From: DASSKW01 sp035690065
GTDB lineage: Bacteria; Pseudomonadota; Gammaproteobacteria; Natronospirales; REEB76
Length of the DNA: 22,705 bases
Reading direction: 5' to 3'
Assembly: GCA_035690065.1 (NCBI GenBank)
Contig: DASSKW010000080.1
Coordinates: 1 to 22,705, forward strand
Made by a program: the position numbers and the translations under genes. Below the pieces are notes generated by a model, which was not told where the DNA came from, did not search any database, and worked only from the letters and a program-made list of their open reading frames with translations. Shown piece after piece: positions 5,936-15,235 of this stretch; the stretch's first letter is position 1, and each line of letters begins with the position of its first letter.

Positions 5936-7653
5936 ATCGCACGCCGGACCAGAACCTGAATTGGAACTGGCGCAGCCTCGCTGCCATGGCTGTTTTTCTG
6001 CTGGCGGCATTGGTGCTGTTGAGCCGGGCGATCTACCTGCAAGTGGTCGATCAGCAATTCCTGCAGACCCAGGGGCAGGAGCGGCATCTGCGCGTGGTCG
6101 AGGTTGCGGCTCACCGCGGCATGATCCTGGATCGCAATGGCGAGCCGCTGGCAGTCTCCACGCCGGTGGATTCGATCTGGATGAATCCGAAAGAACTATC
6201 CACTGCAACACAACATGTGCCGGAATTGGCAAAAGCACTGGATATGCGTGTAACCGACGTGAACATGCTGTTGCGCCAGAACCAGGACAAGGAATTCGTC
6301 TATCTGGTACGCGGCATGGATCCTTATGTCGCACAGAAGGTCATCGCGCTGAATATTCCCGGAGTGTATGCGCAACGCGAATACCGTCGCTATTACCCCA
6401 CCGGGGAAGTCACGGCGCACGTGCTGGGCTTCACCAACGTGGATGATCGTGGTCAGGAAGGATTGGAACTCGGCTACAACGATTGGTTGCGCGGTATCCC
6501 CGGCGCCGAGCGGGTGATCGTGGACCGCTTCGGACATTCGGTCCAGGACGTGGAGAATTTGCGTTCACCGCGCCCGGGCAAGGATCTCACCACCAGCATC
6601 GATCTGCGTGTGCAGTATCTCGCCTATCGCGCCCTGAAACAGGCAGTGATGGACCAGAATGCGAAATCCGGTTCCATCATCGTCATGGATGCCAAGACCG
6701 GTGAAGTGCTGGCGATGGCGAACCAGCCGTCTTTCAATCCCAACAACCGGGGTGATTATCGCGGCGATCTGTATCGCAACCGCGCGGTCACCGATCAATT
6801 CGAACCCGGCTCCAGCATGAAGCCGTTCACGATCATCGCCGCACTGCTGTCCGGCAAATATTCGCCGGGCTCGATCGTCAATACCTCGCCGGGTTTCTAC
6901 AAGGTGTCGGGTTACACCATCCACGATGAACATGATTACGGGGCTATCAACCTCACCACCATCATCGAGAAGTCCAGCAACGTCGGTGCCAGCAAGATCG
7001 CGTTGTCGCTCCCGCCACAGTTGTTGTGGAGTACGTTGAGCGCGTTCGGTTTCGGTCGTACCACCGGCAGCGGTTTCCCCGGCGAAGTTCCTGGCTCGCT
7101 GCCGGCCTGGCAAACCTGGAGCCAGGCGCGTCAGGCCACCATCTCCTACGGCTATGGCGTCGCGATCACCGCGCTGCAACTCGCGGATGCCTATGACACC
7201 CTGGCCGATGAAGGGATACAGCATCCGCCTTCCTTCGTGCGCCTCGATCAGGCGCCGGCAGGAGAGCGAGTCATTCCGGTATCGATCGACCAGTCGATGC
7301 GCGGCATGCTGGAGACGGTGGTCTCGGATGCGGGTACCGGTGCGCGTGCGGATGTCGTCGGTTATCACGTCGCCGGCAAGACCGGTACCGCGCACATCGC
7401 CGAGAACGGCGGTTATTCGGACAAACGTTATATCTCGGTATTTGCCGGTATGGCGCCCGCCACTAATCCGCGCCTGGTCGCAGTCGTCGTCATCCGCGAT
7501 CCAAGCAAAGGCGAGTATTACGCCTCCACGGTCGCCGCGCCGGTTTTCGCCAAGGTCATGACCGGCGCTTTGCGATTGTTGGATATCCCGCCGGATGATC
7601 TCAGCCATCTCACTACCACCGCATATGTGGTGAACCTGAGGCATCCGACATGA
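5932..7653 (+). CDS. ftsI: Peptidoglycan D,D-transpeptidase FtsI (PBP3)
   Basis: 573 residues from the ATG at 5932, close to the 588 of E. coli. FtsI crosslinks septal peptidoglycan at the outer face of the inner membrane. A short cytoplasmic tail is followed by one transmembrane helix (about 17-38), a pedestal domain with RGMILDRNGEPLA, and the transpeptidase domain. The catalytic motifs are SSMK (nucleophile Ser294, Lys297), SSN (348-350) and KTGT (483-486). The frame is open further upstream to 5611, but that part lies inside rsmH and ftsL in other frames; the ATGA overlap with ftsL fixes the start. The stop overlaps murE, also as ATGA. It works with FtsW, encoded later in the same unit. 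Confidence 0.97.
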   Translation: MNRTPDQNLNWNWRSLAAMAVFLLAALVLLSRAIYLQVVDQQFLQTQGQERHLRVVEVAAHRGMILDRNGEPLAVSTPVDSIWMNPKELSTATQHVPELAKALDMRVTDVNMLLRQNQDKEFVYLVRGMDPYVAQKVIALNIPGVYAQREYRRYYPTGEVTAHVLGFTNVDDRGQEGLELGYNDWLRGIPGAERVIVDRFGHSVQDVENLRSPRPGKDLTTSIDLRVQYLAYRALKQAVMDQNAKSGSIIVMDAKTGEVLAMANQPSFNPNNRGDYRGDLYRNRAVTDQFEPGSSMKPFTIIAALLSGKYSPGSIVNTSPGFYKVSGYTIHDEHDYGAINLTTIIEKSSNVGASKIALSLPPQLLWSTLSAFGFGRTTGSGFPGEVPGSLPAWQTWSQARQATISYGYGVAITALQLADAYDTLADEGIQHPPSFVRLDQAPAGERVIPVSIDQSMRGMLETVVSDAGTGARADVVGYHVAGKTGTAHIAENGGYSDKRYISVFAGMAPATNPRLVAVVVIRDPSKGEYYASTVAAPVFAKVMTGALRLLDIPPDDLSHLTTTAYVVNLRHPT

Positions 7654-9167
7654 ACGTGCAGGCTGAAGCCCTGAACGGCGTGCGCCTCACCACGGTGTTG
7701 CAGGGCGATGCGCAGGTACTCGCCAGCGAAGACAATCTGTTGCAGGGACTTGCGATAGACAGCCGCGAAGTGCGTCCGGGTTATCTGTTTCTTGCCTGTC
7801 GTGGATCACAACACCACGGCCTCGAATATCTGTCGGAAGCGATTCGCCGTGGAGCAGTGGCAGTCGCCTACGATCCGGCTGATGCCGAACCGTATCTTGC
7901 TGCACTTAGGAATATTCCCGCCTATGCGATCCGCGATCTTGGTCAGTGCGCGGGCGTCTTGGCGGCGCGTTTCTATGCCGATCCATCTGCGGCACAGCAC
8001 GTGACGGCTGTCACCGGCACCAACGGCAAGACCTCGGTGAGCCTGATCACCGCACAGGTACTCGCTGAACTCGGTAATCCATGCGGCGTGTTAGGCACCA
8101 TCGGTTACGGACTCTACGGCAAACTCGAAACGCCGACTCACACGACGCCGGATGCGGTGCACGTACAGAGTTGGTTGGCACAGTTCCGTGATCTGGGTGC
8201 GCGACACATCAGCATGGAGGCATCCAGTCATGCCCTGGATCAGGGGCGGCTCGCCGGTGTGCATGTTGCGGTGGCAGTATTCACCAACCTTACCCGCGAT
8301 CATCTCGATTACCACGGCGATATGCAGACGTACGGCGCAGCCAAACGGCGCCTGTTCCGACTGCCCGGACTCAAGCACGCAGTGGTGAATCTGGACGATC
8401 CATTCGGCCGTGAACTGGCGGAAAATTTATCGCCTGGCGTGAAGCTGATCGGTTACACGGTATCGGGTATGCGAATCCCGCACGCACGCATGTTGCGCGC
8501 CAGGGATGTAGTGCTGCATCCCGGCGGCATGAATTTCGATATCACGGGCGACTGGGGCAGTGGGCATGTCGATTCACGGCTGCTCGGTGAGTTCAATGTT
8601 GCCAACTTGCTGGCGGTGCTGGGTGCCCTGCTGGCGATGAATATTCCGTTTGCCGATGCGCTGCATGCCATCAGCCGGGCGCGTACGGTGCCGGGCCGCA
8701 TGGAGTGCTTCGGTGGCGGTCAGGATCAACCTCTGGTGGTGGTGGATTATGCGCATACCCCGGATGCGCTGGAGAAAGCACTCATCGCTGTGCGTGCGCA
8801 TTGTCGTGGACGCTTATGGTGCGTGTTTGGTTGTGGCGGCGAACGCGATCGCGGCAAACGTCCGCAGATGGCGCGTATCGCTGAAAGACTCGCCGACCGG
8901 ATAGTAGTTACCGACGATAACCCGCGCGGTGAAGACGGCGATGTGATCGTCAACGATATCCTCGCCGGCTTTGAACGGCGCAGTCAGGTACAGACGGAAC
9001 GCGAGCGTGCGCACGCCGTCGCGATGGCGCTGCATGCTGCGTCACCGGGCGATGCCGTGCTGGTGGCCGGCAAGGGCCATGAGGACTACCAGATCATCGG
9101 TGGCCAGAACCTGCCCTACAGCGATCGTGACACAGTCGCCAGGTTGTTGAAGGGAGGGCGCGCATGA
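7650..9167 (+). CDS. murE: UDP-MurNAc-tripeptide ligase MurE, meso-diaminopimelate type
   Basis: 505 residues. MurE adds the third amino acid to UDP-MurNAc-L-Ala-D-Glu in the cytoplasm, using ATP. The ATP loop is GTNGKTS at 123-129, and the substrate region includes TPDAVHVQ, the MEASSHALDQGR segment and FTNLTRDHLDYHGD. The DNPR motif (423-426) is known to mark enzymes that use meso-diaminopimelate rather than lysine, so a Gram-negative-type stem peptide is expected. The start overlaps the ftsI stop (ATGA at 7650) with TGAGG at 7637-7641, and the end overlaps murF. Confidence 0.97.
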   Translation: MNVQAEALNGVRLTTVLQGDAQVLASEDNLLQGLAIDSREVRPGYLFLACRGSQHHGLEYLSEAIRRGAVAVAYDPADAEPYLAALRNIPAYAIRDLGQCAGVLAARFYADPSAAQHVTAVTGTNGKTSVSLITAQVLAELGNPCGVLGTIGYGLYGKLETPTHTTPDAVHVQSWLAQFRDLGARHISMEASSHALDQGRLAGVHVAVAVFTNLTRDHLDYHGDMQTYGAAKRRLFRLPGLKHAVVNLDDPFGRELAENLSPGVKLIGYTVSGMRIPHARMLRARDVVLHPGGMNFDITGDWGSGHVDSRLLGEFNVANLLAVLGALLAMNIPFADALHAISRARTVPGRMECFGGGQDQPLVVVDYAHTPDALEKALIAVRAHCRGRLWCVFGCGGERDRGKRPQMARIAERLADRIVVTDDNPRGEDGDVIVNDILAGFERRSQVQTERERAHAVAMALHAASPGDAVLVAGKGHEDYQIIGGQNLPYSDRDTVARLLKGGRA

Positions 9168-10549
9168 GCGAACGGCGCCTCTCTCAGGTAGCAACGGTGG
9201 TCGACGGCAAGTTGATCGGCGGCGATGTTGTGTTCGCAGGCGTGAGTACCGACACCCGCAAATTGGCCAAGGGTGACCTGTTCGTCGCCATCAGCGGCGC
9301 GACCTACGACGCGCATGAATTCCTGTCGGCTGCCCAGCAACGGGGTGCGGGCGGCGCGCTGGTGCAACGGCAGGTAAGCGGCTGCAATCTGCCGCAGATC
9401 GTGGTGAGCGATACACGCCGGGCGCTGGGCGTATACGCCAAACAGTGGCGCGCGCAGTTCGATATCCCCGTGATCGGTGTGACTGGCTCCAGTGGCAAGA
9501 CCACACTCAAGGAGATGCTGGCACAGATATTCCGCAATCAGGGTACGACGCTGGCGACCCGCGGCAACCTGAATAACGATATCGGGCTACCGCTGACTTT
9601 GCTGGAACTGGATGCAAGCCATCGTGCTGCAGTGATCGAGATGGGAACCAATCATCCGGGCGAGATCGCGTACCTCGCCGACATCACCGCACCGAGCGTC
9701 GGTGTGATCACCAATGCCGGACCGGCGCATCTGGAGTTTCTCGGCAGCGTCGAAGGTGTTGCGAAAGAGAAAGGGGCCTTGTTCGCTGCATTGAGTTCGG
9801 ACGGTGTGGCTGTCATCAATGCCGACGATGCACACGCTGCAACCTGGCAGCACATGAGTACAGCCGGTAGTCAGCGCACATTCGGTTTCAGCGAACGCGC
9901 ACAATTTCACCCGCTGCCCGGTTCGCTGCAGGCGAATACGGAGGGGCTATGGCGATTTCAGGTGTCCTCGCCACTGGGTGAAGCGCCAGTGCAGTTATCC
10001 CTGCCCGGTAAACACAACATCGTGAATGCGTTGGCTGCGATAGCAGCGGCGACGGCTGCCGGTGTCGAACTGGAAGCCGCTACGCAAGCGCTGGCAACAG
10101 TGCCCAATACGAGTGGTCGGTTACAGATGCTGCCGGGGGTGAATGGTTGCCGGTTGATCGATGACACCTACAACGCCAATCCGTCATCGCTGGCGGCGGC
10201 AGTCGATTTTGCAGTGAGTCTTGGTGCGCCGGTATGGCTGGTACTGGGCGATATGGGCGAATTGGGATCGAGCGCCGCGGCTTTGCACGCCGAAGCGGGG
10301 GTGCAGGCGCGGCGTGCCGGGGTAGTGCGTCTGTTGAGCTTCGGCAACTTGAGTCGTGCCGCCGCCGACAGCTTCGGTATCTCCGCAGAACACTTCGCCG
10401 ATCTCGATGCGCTGCTGGAATGCTTGCGGCATGACGTACCGGCCGGCACCACTTTATTGATCAAGGGTTCCCGCAGCATGCGGATGGAGCGCGTTGTGGA
10501 GGCGCTCCGGTCACAACAGGCCGTGGATATGGCCGTGAACGGGAGCTGA
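9164..10549 (+). CDS. murF: UDP-MurNAc-tripeptide:D-Ala-D-Ala ligase MurF
   Basis: 461 residues. MurF adds the D-Ala-D-Ala dipeptide to complete the UDP-MurNAc pentapeptide. The N-terminal domain has the VSTDTRKLAKGDLFVAI signature, the ATP loop is TGSSGKTT at 107-114, and NLNNDIGLPLTLLEL, EMGTNHPGEI, ITNAGPAHLEFLGS and DDTYNANPSS are family hallmarks. The start overlaps murE (ATGA at 9164) behind a strong AGGGAGGG at 9151-9158. Its dipeptide substrate needs a Ddl ligase, which is not encoded in this cluster although it often sits a few genes downstream. Confidence 0.97.
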   Translation: MSERRLSQVATVVDGKLIGGDVVFAGVSTDTRKLAKGDLFVAISGATYDAHEFLSAAQQRGAGGALVQRQVSGCNLPQIVVSDTRRALGVYAKQWRAQFDIPVIGVTGSSGKTTLKEMLAQIFRNQGTTLATRGNLNNDIGLPLTLLELDASHRAAVIEMGTNHPGEIAYLADITAPSVGVITNAGPAHLEFLGSVEGVAKEKGALFAALSSDGVAVINADDAHAATWQHMSTAGSQRTFGFSERAQFHPLPGSLQANTEGLWRFQVSSPLGEAPVQLSLPGKHNIVNALAAIAAATAAGVELEAATQALATVPNTSGRLQMLPGVNGCRLIDDTYNANPSSLAAAVDFAVSLGAPVWLVLGDMGELGSSAAALHAEAGVQARRAGVVRLLSFGNLSRAAADSFGISAEHFADLDALLECLRHDVPAGTTLLIKGSRSMRMERVVEALRSQQAVDMAVNGS

Positions 10550-10552
10550 GAC

Positions 10553-11635
10553 ATGCTGTTACTGCTAACCGACTATCTGGCGCGCTTTCACCCGATATTC
10601 AACGTGTTTTCCTACCTCACGTTGCGTGCCATCCTGGGTGTGCTGACGGCGTTGATGTTTTCTTTTCTGGTCGGTCCGGTACTGATCCGCAGGCTGGCGA
10701 TCCTGAAAGTCGGACAGAACGTGCGCAACGATGGACCCTTGTCGCATCTGACCAAGGCTGGCACGCCGACCATGGGCGGCACGTTGATCCTGGCTGCAAT
10801 CCTGATCGCGACCCTGCTCTGGTCGGACCTGCACAATCGTTATGTATGGATACTGATTGGAGTCACCACGGCTTTCGGTGCGATCGGGTTCGTGGATGAC
10901 TACAAGAAACTGGTCCTCAAAAATTCCAAGGGCCTGTCTGCACGCAGCAAGTATTTCTGGCAATCGCTGTTCGGCGTCGGCGTCGCCTGTGCATTGTATT
11001 ACAGCCATACAGGCGCGGCTGAAGTGGGTTACATCGTGCCACTGCTCAAACATGTCTCGGTATCGCTCGGCTTGCTGTTCATCGTGATCACCTATCTGGT
11101 GGTGGTGGGTACCAGCAACGCGGTGAATCTTACCGATGGTCTGGACGGGCTCGCGATCATGCCGGCGGTGATGGTCGGCGGCGCGCTGGGTGTGTTCGGT
11201 TATGCCTCCGGCAACTTCAATTACGCACATTACCTCGCGATCCCGTATCTGCCGGGTGCCGGTGAAGTGGTGGTGTATTGCGGCGCGCTGGTCGGTGCCG
11301 GACTCGGTTTTCTCTGGTTCAACGCCTACCCGGCGCAAGTGTTCATGGGCGACGTCGGCGCATTGGCGCTGGGTGCAGCACTCGGCACATTGGCCGTGAT
11401 CGTGCGTCAGGAGATCGTGTTGTTCGTGATGGGTGGCGTGTTCGTGGTGGAGACGCTGTCGGTGATCCTGCAGGTGGGTTCGTTCAAGCTCACCGGCAAG
11501 CGCATCTTCCGTATGGCGCCATTGCACCACCATTTCGAACTCAAGGGTTGGCCCGAGCCGCGCGTGATCGTGCGCTTCTGGATCATCACCGTGATCCTGG
11601 TGCTGGTCGGGCTGTCCACCCTGAAGGTGCGTTGA
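10553..11635 (+). CDS. mraY: Phospho-MurNAc-pentapeptide translocase MraY
   Basis: 360 residues, the same length as E. coli MraY. This polytopic membrane enzyme (about ten helices) transfers phospho-MurNAc-pentapeptide to undecaprenyl phosphate, giving lipid I. It opens MLLLLTDYLARFHPIFNVFSYLTLRAIL as the family does. The catalytic aspartates are D115 and D116 in GFVDDYKK, matching the E. coli numbering. NLTDGLDGLA supplies the third conserved aspartate and PLHHHFE is the histidine motif. The ATG at 10553 has GGGAG at 10541-10545 and lies 3 nt after the murF stop. It feeds MurG further along the operon. Confidence 0.98.
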   Translation: MLLLLTDYLARFHPIFNVFSYLTLRAILGVLTALMFSFLVGPVLIRRLAILKVGQNVRNDGPLSHLTKAGTPTMGGTLILAAILIATLLWSDLHNRYVWILIGVTTAFGAIGFVDDYKKLVLKNSKGLSARSKYFWQSLFGVGVACALYYSHTGAAEVGYIVPLLKHVSVSLGLLFIVITYLVVVGTSNAVNLTDGLDGLAIMPAVMVGGALGVFGYASGNFNYAHYLAIPYLPGAGEVVVYCGALVGAGLGFLWFNAYPAQVFMGDVGALALGAALGTLAVIVRQEIVLFVMGGVFVVETLSVILQVGSFKLTGKRIFRMAPLHHHFELKGWPEPRVIVRFWIITVILVLVGLSTLKVR

Positions 11636-11647
11636 GGAACCATCGGA

Positions 11648-12991
11648 ATGCACATGCCGCAAACAGGAACCAGGACGCTGATCGTCGGCCTCGGCAAGAC
11701 CGGGCTGTCGTGCGCGCGTTTTCTGGCGGCGCGCGGGGTCGAGATTGCGGTGACCGACAGCCGGGAACATCCGCCCGGCTTGAAAGAATTGCGTAACGAG
11801 ATGCCGGATACCGCGGTGTTCGTCGGTGGCTTCTCGGAAGTGGCTTTGCAGCGTGCCGATCAATTGCTGGTATCACCCGGGATCGCGGTCTCGACGCCGT
11901 TCGTGATCAAGGCCCGGGCGATGGGTCTGCCGGTGCTCGGTGATATCGAATTATTCGCCCAACATACGCGGGCTCCGGTGATCGCGATTACAGGTTCGAA
12001 CGGTAAAAGCACTGTCACCACGCTGGTCGGTTTGATGGCTGAACAGGCCGGTCGTGAAGTCCGGGTCGGCGGAAATCTGGGTACTCCGGCACTGGATCTG
12101 ATCGGTGAACAGGAGCCGGATCTGTATGTATTGGAGTTGTCGAGTTTTCAGCTTGAGGTCACCGAATCGTTACGCTGTGTATCGGCCACGGTATTGAATA
12201 TCTCCCCGGATCACATGGATCGTTATGCGACCGTGCAGGAATATGCCGATGCGAAAGCACGTGTGTTCCGGCATTGTGATGTGGCGGTGCTGAATCGCGA
12301 TGATGCTCTGGTTCGCGGAATGGGGCAGAGCGCTGCACGGCATGTCAGTTTTGGTCTGGATACACCATCACCCGATGATTATGGCATCGCCACACGCGAT
12401 GGCATGCGTTGGCTGGTTCATGGTGACGTGCGTTTGATGGCGGCCAGTGAGTTGCGGTTGCATGGTAATCATAATTTGTTAAACGCGCTGGCGGCGCTGG
12501 CATTGGGCGGTGCGGCAGGGTTGCCGATGCCGGCGATGCTGGCAGCACTGAAGCTGTTCCGCGGTCTGCCGCATCGTATGGAATTCATCACCCGCGTGAA
12601 CGACGTCGACTGGTACGACGATTCCAAGGGCACCAATGTCGGCGCGACGGTAGCAGCGGTGGCGGGCCTGGATGGGCCACTGGTGTTGATCGCGGGCGGT
12701 GATGGCAAAGGCCAGGATTTCATGTCGCTGGCGGCGGCATTGGTTGGCAAGACACGCGCCGCGGTGTTGCTGGGCAAGGATGCAGCGGCTATCGAAATGG
12801 CGATCGCCGGACGTTTCCCTGTGCAACGGGTGAAGGATATGCCGGCTGCGGTGCAGGCTGCGGCCAGTATCGCGCAGCCTGGCGATCGGGTGTTGCTGTC
12901 ACCGGCCTGTTCGAGTCTCGATATGTTCGAGAATTTTGAACAGCGTGGTCGAGTTTTCGCGCAGGCAGCAAGGAGGCTCGCCGATGGCTGA
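11648..12991 (+). CDS. murD: UDP-MurNAc-L-Ala:D-Glu ligase MurD
   Basis: 447 residues. MurD adds D-glutamate to UDP-MurNAc-L-alanine. It has the N-terminal LIVGLGKTGLS dinucleotide-like fold, the ATP loop TGSNGKST at 115-122, VLELSSFQLE, LNISPDHMDRY, NLLNALAA and the late YDDSKGTNVGAT segment, ending with LLSPACSSLDMFENFEQRG. The start at 11648 has GAGGAA at 11634-11639 at good spacing; an ATG two codons later is a minor alternative. The 3' end overlaps ftsW by 8 nt. Confidence 0.97.
   Translation: MHMPQTGTRTLIVGLGKTGLSCARFLAARGVEIAVTDSREHPPGLKELRNEMPDTAVFVGGFSEVALQRADQLLVSPGIAVSTPFVIKARAMGLPVLGDIELFAQHTRAPVIAITGSNGKSTVTTLVGLMAEQAGREVRVGGNLGTPALDLIGEQEPDLYVLELSSFQLEVTESLRCVSATVLNISPDHMDRYATVQEYADAKARVFRHCDVAVLNRDDALVRGMGQSAARHVSFGLDTPSPDDYGIATRDGMRWLVHGDVRLMAASELRLHGNHNLLNALAALALGGAAGLPMPAMLAALKLFRGLPHRMEFITRVNDVDWYDDSKGTNVGATVAAVAGLDGPLVLIAGGDGKGQDFMSLAAALVGKTRAAVLLGKDAAAIEMAIAGRFPVQRVKDMPAAVQAAASIAQPGDRVLLSPACSSLDMFENFEQRGRVFAQAARRLADG
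12971..12976 (+). promoter_or_regulatory. Ribosome binding site fixing the ftsW start
   Basis: AGGAGG lies 7 nt before the ATG at 12984, inside the murD 3' end. It favours that ATG over the in-frame start at 12936, which would add 16 residues (MNSVVEFSRRQQGGSP) inside murD. Confidence 0.8.
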
Positions 12992-14150
12992 GTTCACCCC
13001 CATCGCTGGCGTCAGTGCGCCGCCCGGACCGGATCGGCTGTTGCTGACGCTGGCTGCGGTCATCTTGCTGTTCGGCCTGGTGATGGTGGCGTCTGCCTCG
13101 ATCTCACTTGCCGACAAGGTGACCGGTAATCCGTTCTATTACCTCGAACGTCAGATCCTGTATTCGCTGGTCGGGATCGCGGGTGCCACGTTGGCGTATT
13201 ACCTGCCGCTGAGTCTGTGGCGGCGTACCGGTTTTCTGCTACTGGTGTTCGCGTTCGTGTTACTTGCAGTGGTGTTGGTGCCGGGTATCGGGCGGCATGT
13301 GAACGGCAGTATCCGCTGGGTCGTGATGGGTCCGTTCCGTTTGCAGGTTTCCGAGCCTGCACGCCTGCTGATCCTGATGTATATCGCCGGTTACATCGTG
13401 CGTCGTCAGGACGAATTGCGGCATGGCTTCAAGGGTGTGCTGAAGCCGATGCTGTTGCTTGGTGCAGCCTTGCTACTGCTACTGGCCGAACCTGACTTCG
13501 GCGCTGCGATGGTCCTGATCGCATCTGCGATGGGCATGTTGTTCTTCGGTGGCGCACGTTTGCGTGATTTCGCCATCTTCCTGGTATTGGGCGCAGTCGG
13601 GTTCGTGTTGCTCACGGTGACTTCACCTTATCGGCTCGAGCGACTGACGGGTTTTCTGAATCCCTGGAGCGATCCGTTCGATAGCGGTTTCCAGTTGACT
13701 CAATCGCTGATCGCGATCGGTCGCGGACAGTTCTTCGGCGTCGGGCTCGGCGAGAGTGTGCAGAAGCTGTTTTATCTGCCGGAGGCGCACACCGATTTCC
13801 TGTTCGCTGTGATGGCGGAGGAATTCGGTCTGTTCGGCTCATTGCTGGTGATCGGACTGTATCTCGCCTTCACCTGGCGCGCGGTGGTGATTGCACGTCG
13901 GGCGGCAGCCAAGCAACAGATGTTCGCCGCCTATCTCGCTTTCGGCCTGGGGTTGTGGATCGGTCTGCAGGCGTTCATCAACATCGGCGTGAATATGGGT
14001 CTGTTGCCAACCAAGGGATTGACGTTGCCGCTGATGAGTTATGGCGGCAGCAGTCTGATCGTGATGTGCACCGCGGTAGGGTTGATCCTGCGCGTGGATC
14101 GCGAGACACGTACCGGGCGCAGTTGGCTGGATGCAGAGGTAGATGCATGA
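12984..14150 (+). CDS. ftsW: Septal peptidoglycan glycosyltransferase FtsW
   Basis: 388 residues from the ATG at 12984. FtsW is the SEDS-family polymerase that joins lipid II into septal glycan strands, in complex with FtsI. About ten membrane helices are visible. Family marks are NGSIRWV, EPARLLILMYIAGY, LLAEPDFGAAMVL, FNPWSDPFDSGFQLTQSLIAIG, LPEAHTDFLFAVMAEEFG and PTKGLTLPLMSYGGSS. Asp271 in EAHTDF corresponds to the essential Asp297 of E. coli FtsW. It is shorter than E. coli FtsW mainly at the N-terminal tail. The gene overlaps murD by 8 nt and murG by ATGA. Confidence 0.97.
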   Translation: MAEFTPIAGVSAPPGPDRLLLTLAAVILLFGLVMVASASISLADKVTGNPFYYLERQILYSLVGIAGATLAYYLPLSLWRRTGFLLLVFAFVLLAVVLVPGIGRHVNGSIRWVVMGPFRLQVSEPARLLILMYIAGYIVRRQDELRHGFKGVLKPMLLLGAALLLLLAEPDFGAAMVLIASAMGMLFFGGARLRDFAIFLVLGAVGFVLLTVTSPYRLERLTGFLNPWSDPFDSGFQLTQSLIAIGRGQFFGVGLGESVQKLFYLPEAHTDFLFAVMAEEFGLFGSLLVIGLYLAFTWRAVVIARRAAAKQQMFAAYLAFGLGLWIGLQAFINIGVNMGLLPTKGLTLPLMSYGGSSLIVMCTAVGLILRVDRETRTGRSWLDAEVDA

Positions 14151-15235
14151 AAAGCGCAACCTCGGTCGTGATCATGGCAGGCGGCACCGGCGGTCATATA
14201 TTCCCGGCACTCGCGGTTGCGGAAGTATTGCGCGGCCGCGGTCACACGGTGACCTGGATCGGTACGCGCCAGGGCCTGGAAGCGACATTGGTACCGGAGG
14301 CAGGCATTCCCATCGAATGGATCGATGTAGGTGGCGTGCGCGGCAAAGGTTTCACGACGCTGCTCAAATCGCCTTTCGTGTTGGCACGCGCGATGATCCA
14401 GGCGCTGCGTATCCTGCGCCGTCTGCAACCAGTTGCAGCGTTGGGGATGGGCGGATTTGCCAGCGGGCCGGGTGGCATCGCAGCACGCCTGAGCGGTTGT
14501 CCATTGGTATTGCACGAACAGAATGCGGTGCCTGGCTTGACCAACCGGGTACTCAGTCATGTTGCCGCACGCGTGATGGAAGGATTCCCGGGGAGTTTTC
14601 CTGCTTCACGGGGTGCCGAATACGTCGGTAACCCGGTGCGCGCTGCAATCTCCAGCTTGCCGTCTCCTGCTGCGCGCTTCGCCAACCGGAATGGCGCGTC
14701 GCGTCTGCTGGTGCTGGGTGGCAGCCAAGGTGCGCGGGTGTTGAACGAGACCTTGCCGCTCACGATCGCACGACTCGATGCCAGCGTGCGTCCTGAAGTC
14801 TGGCACCAGACCGGAGTACATGATGTCGAGACGGTCGCCGCGGCTTATCGTGAGCACGGTATCGAAGCGCGAGTCGCTGCGTTCATCGACGATATGGCGG
14901 AGGCCTATGCCTGGGCCGATCTCGCCGTATGTCGCGCCGGCGCGTTGACTGTCGCGGAGTTGGCTGCTGCCGGACTGGGCGCCGTACTGGTGCCATTCGC
15001 CGCCGCTGTGGACGATCACCAGACCCGCAATGCAGGTTTCCTGACGCAATCCGGTGCCGCAGAACGTATGCCGCAGGACAGATTCTCGGTCGAAACGCTG
15101 GTGCCGAGATTGCAACGCCTGCTGGCCGATCGTAACCGGTTGTTGAGCATGGCGATGCGCGCTCGTACTCTGGCGCGCAACGATGCGGCAGAGCGGGTCG
15201 CGGACGTCTGTCTGTGCCCGGGAGGTGCGGCATGA
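14147..15235 (+). CDS. murG: UDP-GlcNAc:lipid I N-acetylglucosaminyltransferase MurG
   Basis: 362 residues from the ATG at 14147. MurG is the peripheral membrane GT-B enzyme that turns lipid I into lipid II. G loop 1 is GGTGGHIFPAL from residue 12, GMGGFASGPGG follows, HEQNAVPGLTNR is the conserved acceptor-side segment, and GGSQGA at 191-196 is the C-domain glycine loop. CRAGALTVAELAAAGL carries the donor-binding region. The frame is open upstream inside ftsW to 13955, but the ATGA overlap and an AGAGG about 7 nt before 14147 fix the start. The 3' end overlaps murC. Confidence 0.97.
   Translation: MKSATSVVIMAGGTGGHIFPALAVAEVLRGRGHTVTWIGTRQGLEATLVPEAGIPIEWIDVGGVRGKGFTTLLKSPFVLARAMIQALRILRRLQPVAALGMGGFASGPGGIAARLSGCPLVLHEQNAVPGLTNRVLSHVAARVMEGFPGSFPASRGAEYVGNPVRAAISSLPSPAARFANRNGASRLLVLGGSQGARVLNETLPLTIARLDASVRPEVWHQTGVHDVETVAAAYREHGIEARVAAFIDDMAEAYAWADLAVCRAGALTVAELAAAGLGAVLVPFAAAVDDHQTRNAGFLTQSGAAERMPQDRFSVETLVPRLQRLLADRNRLLSMAMRARTLARNDAAERVADVCLCPGGAA
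15220..15225 (+). promoter_or_regulatory. Ribosome binding site fixing the murC start
   Basis: GGGAGG lies 6 nt before the ATG at 15232. This supports that ATG, which overlaps the murG stop as ATGA, over the in-frame GTG at 15214. Confidence 0.75.

Noticed and set aside
10565..11863. 432-codon minus-strand frame opposite mraY and murD
   Set aside because: Antisense shadow of conserved membrane-protein codons, very rich in His, Gln, Asp and Arg.
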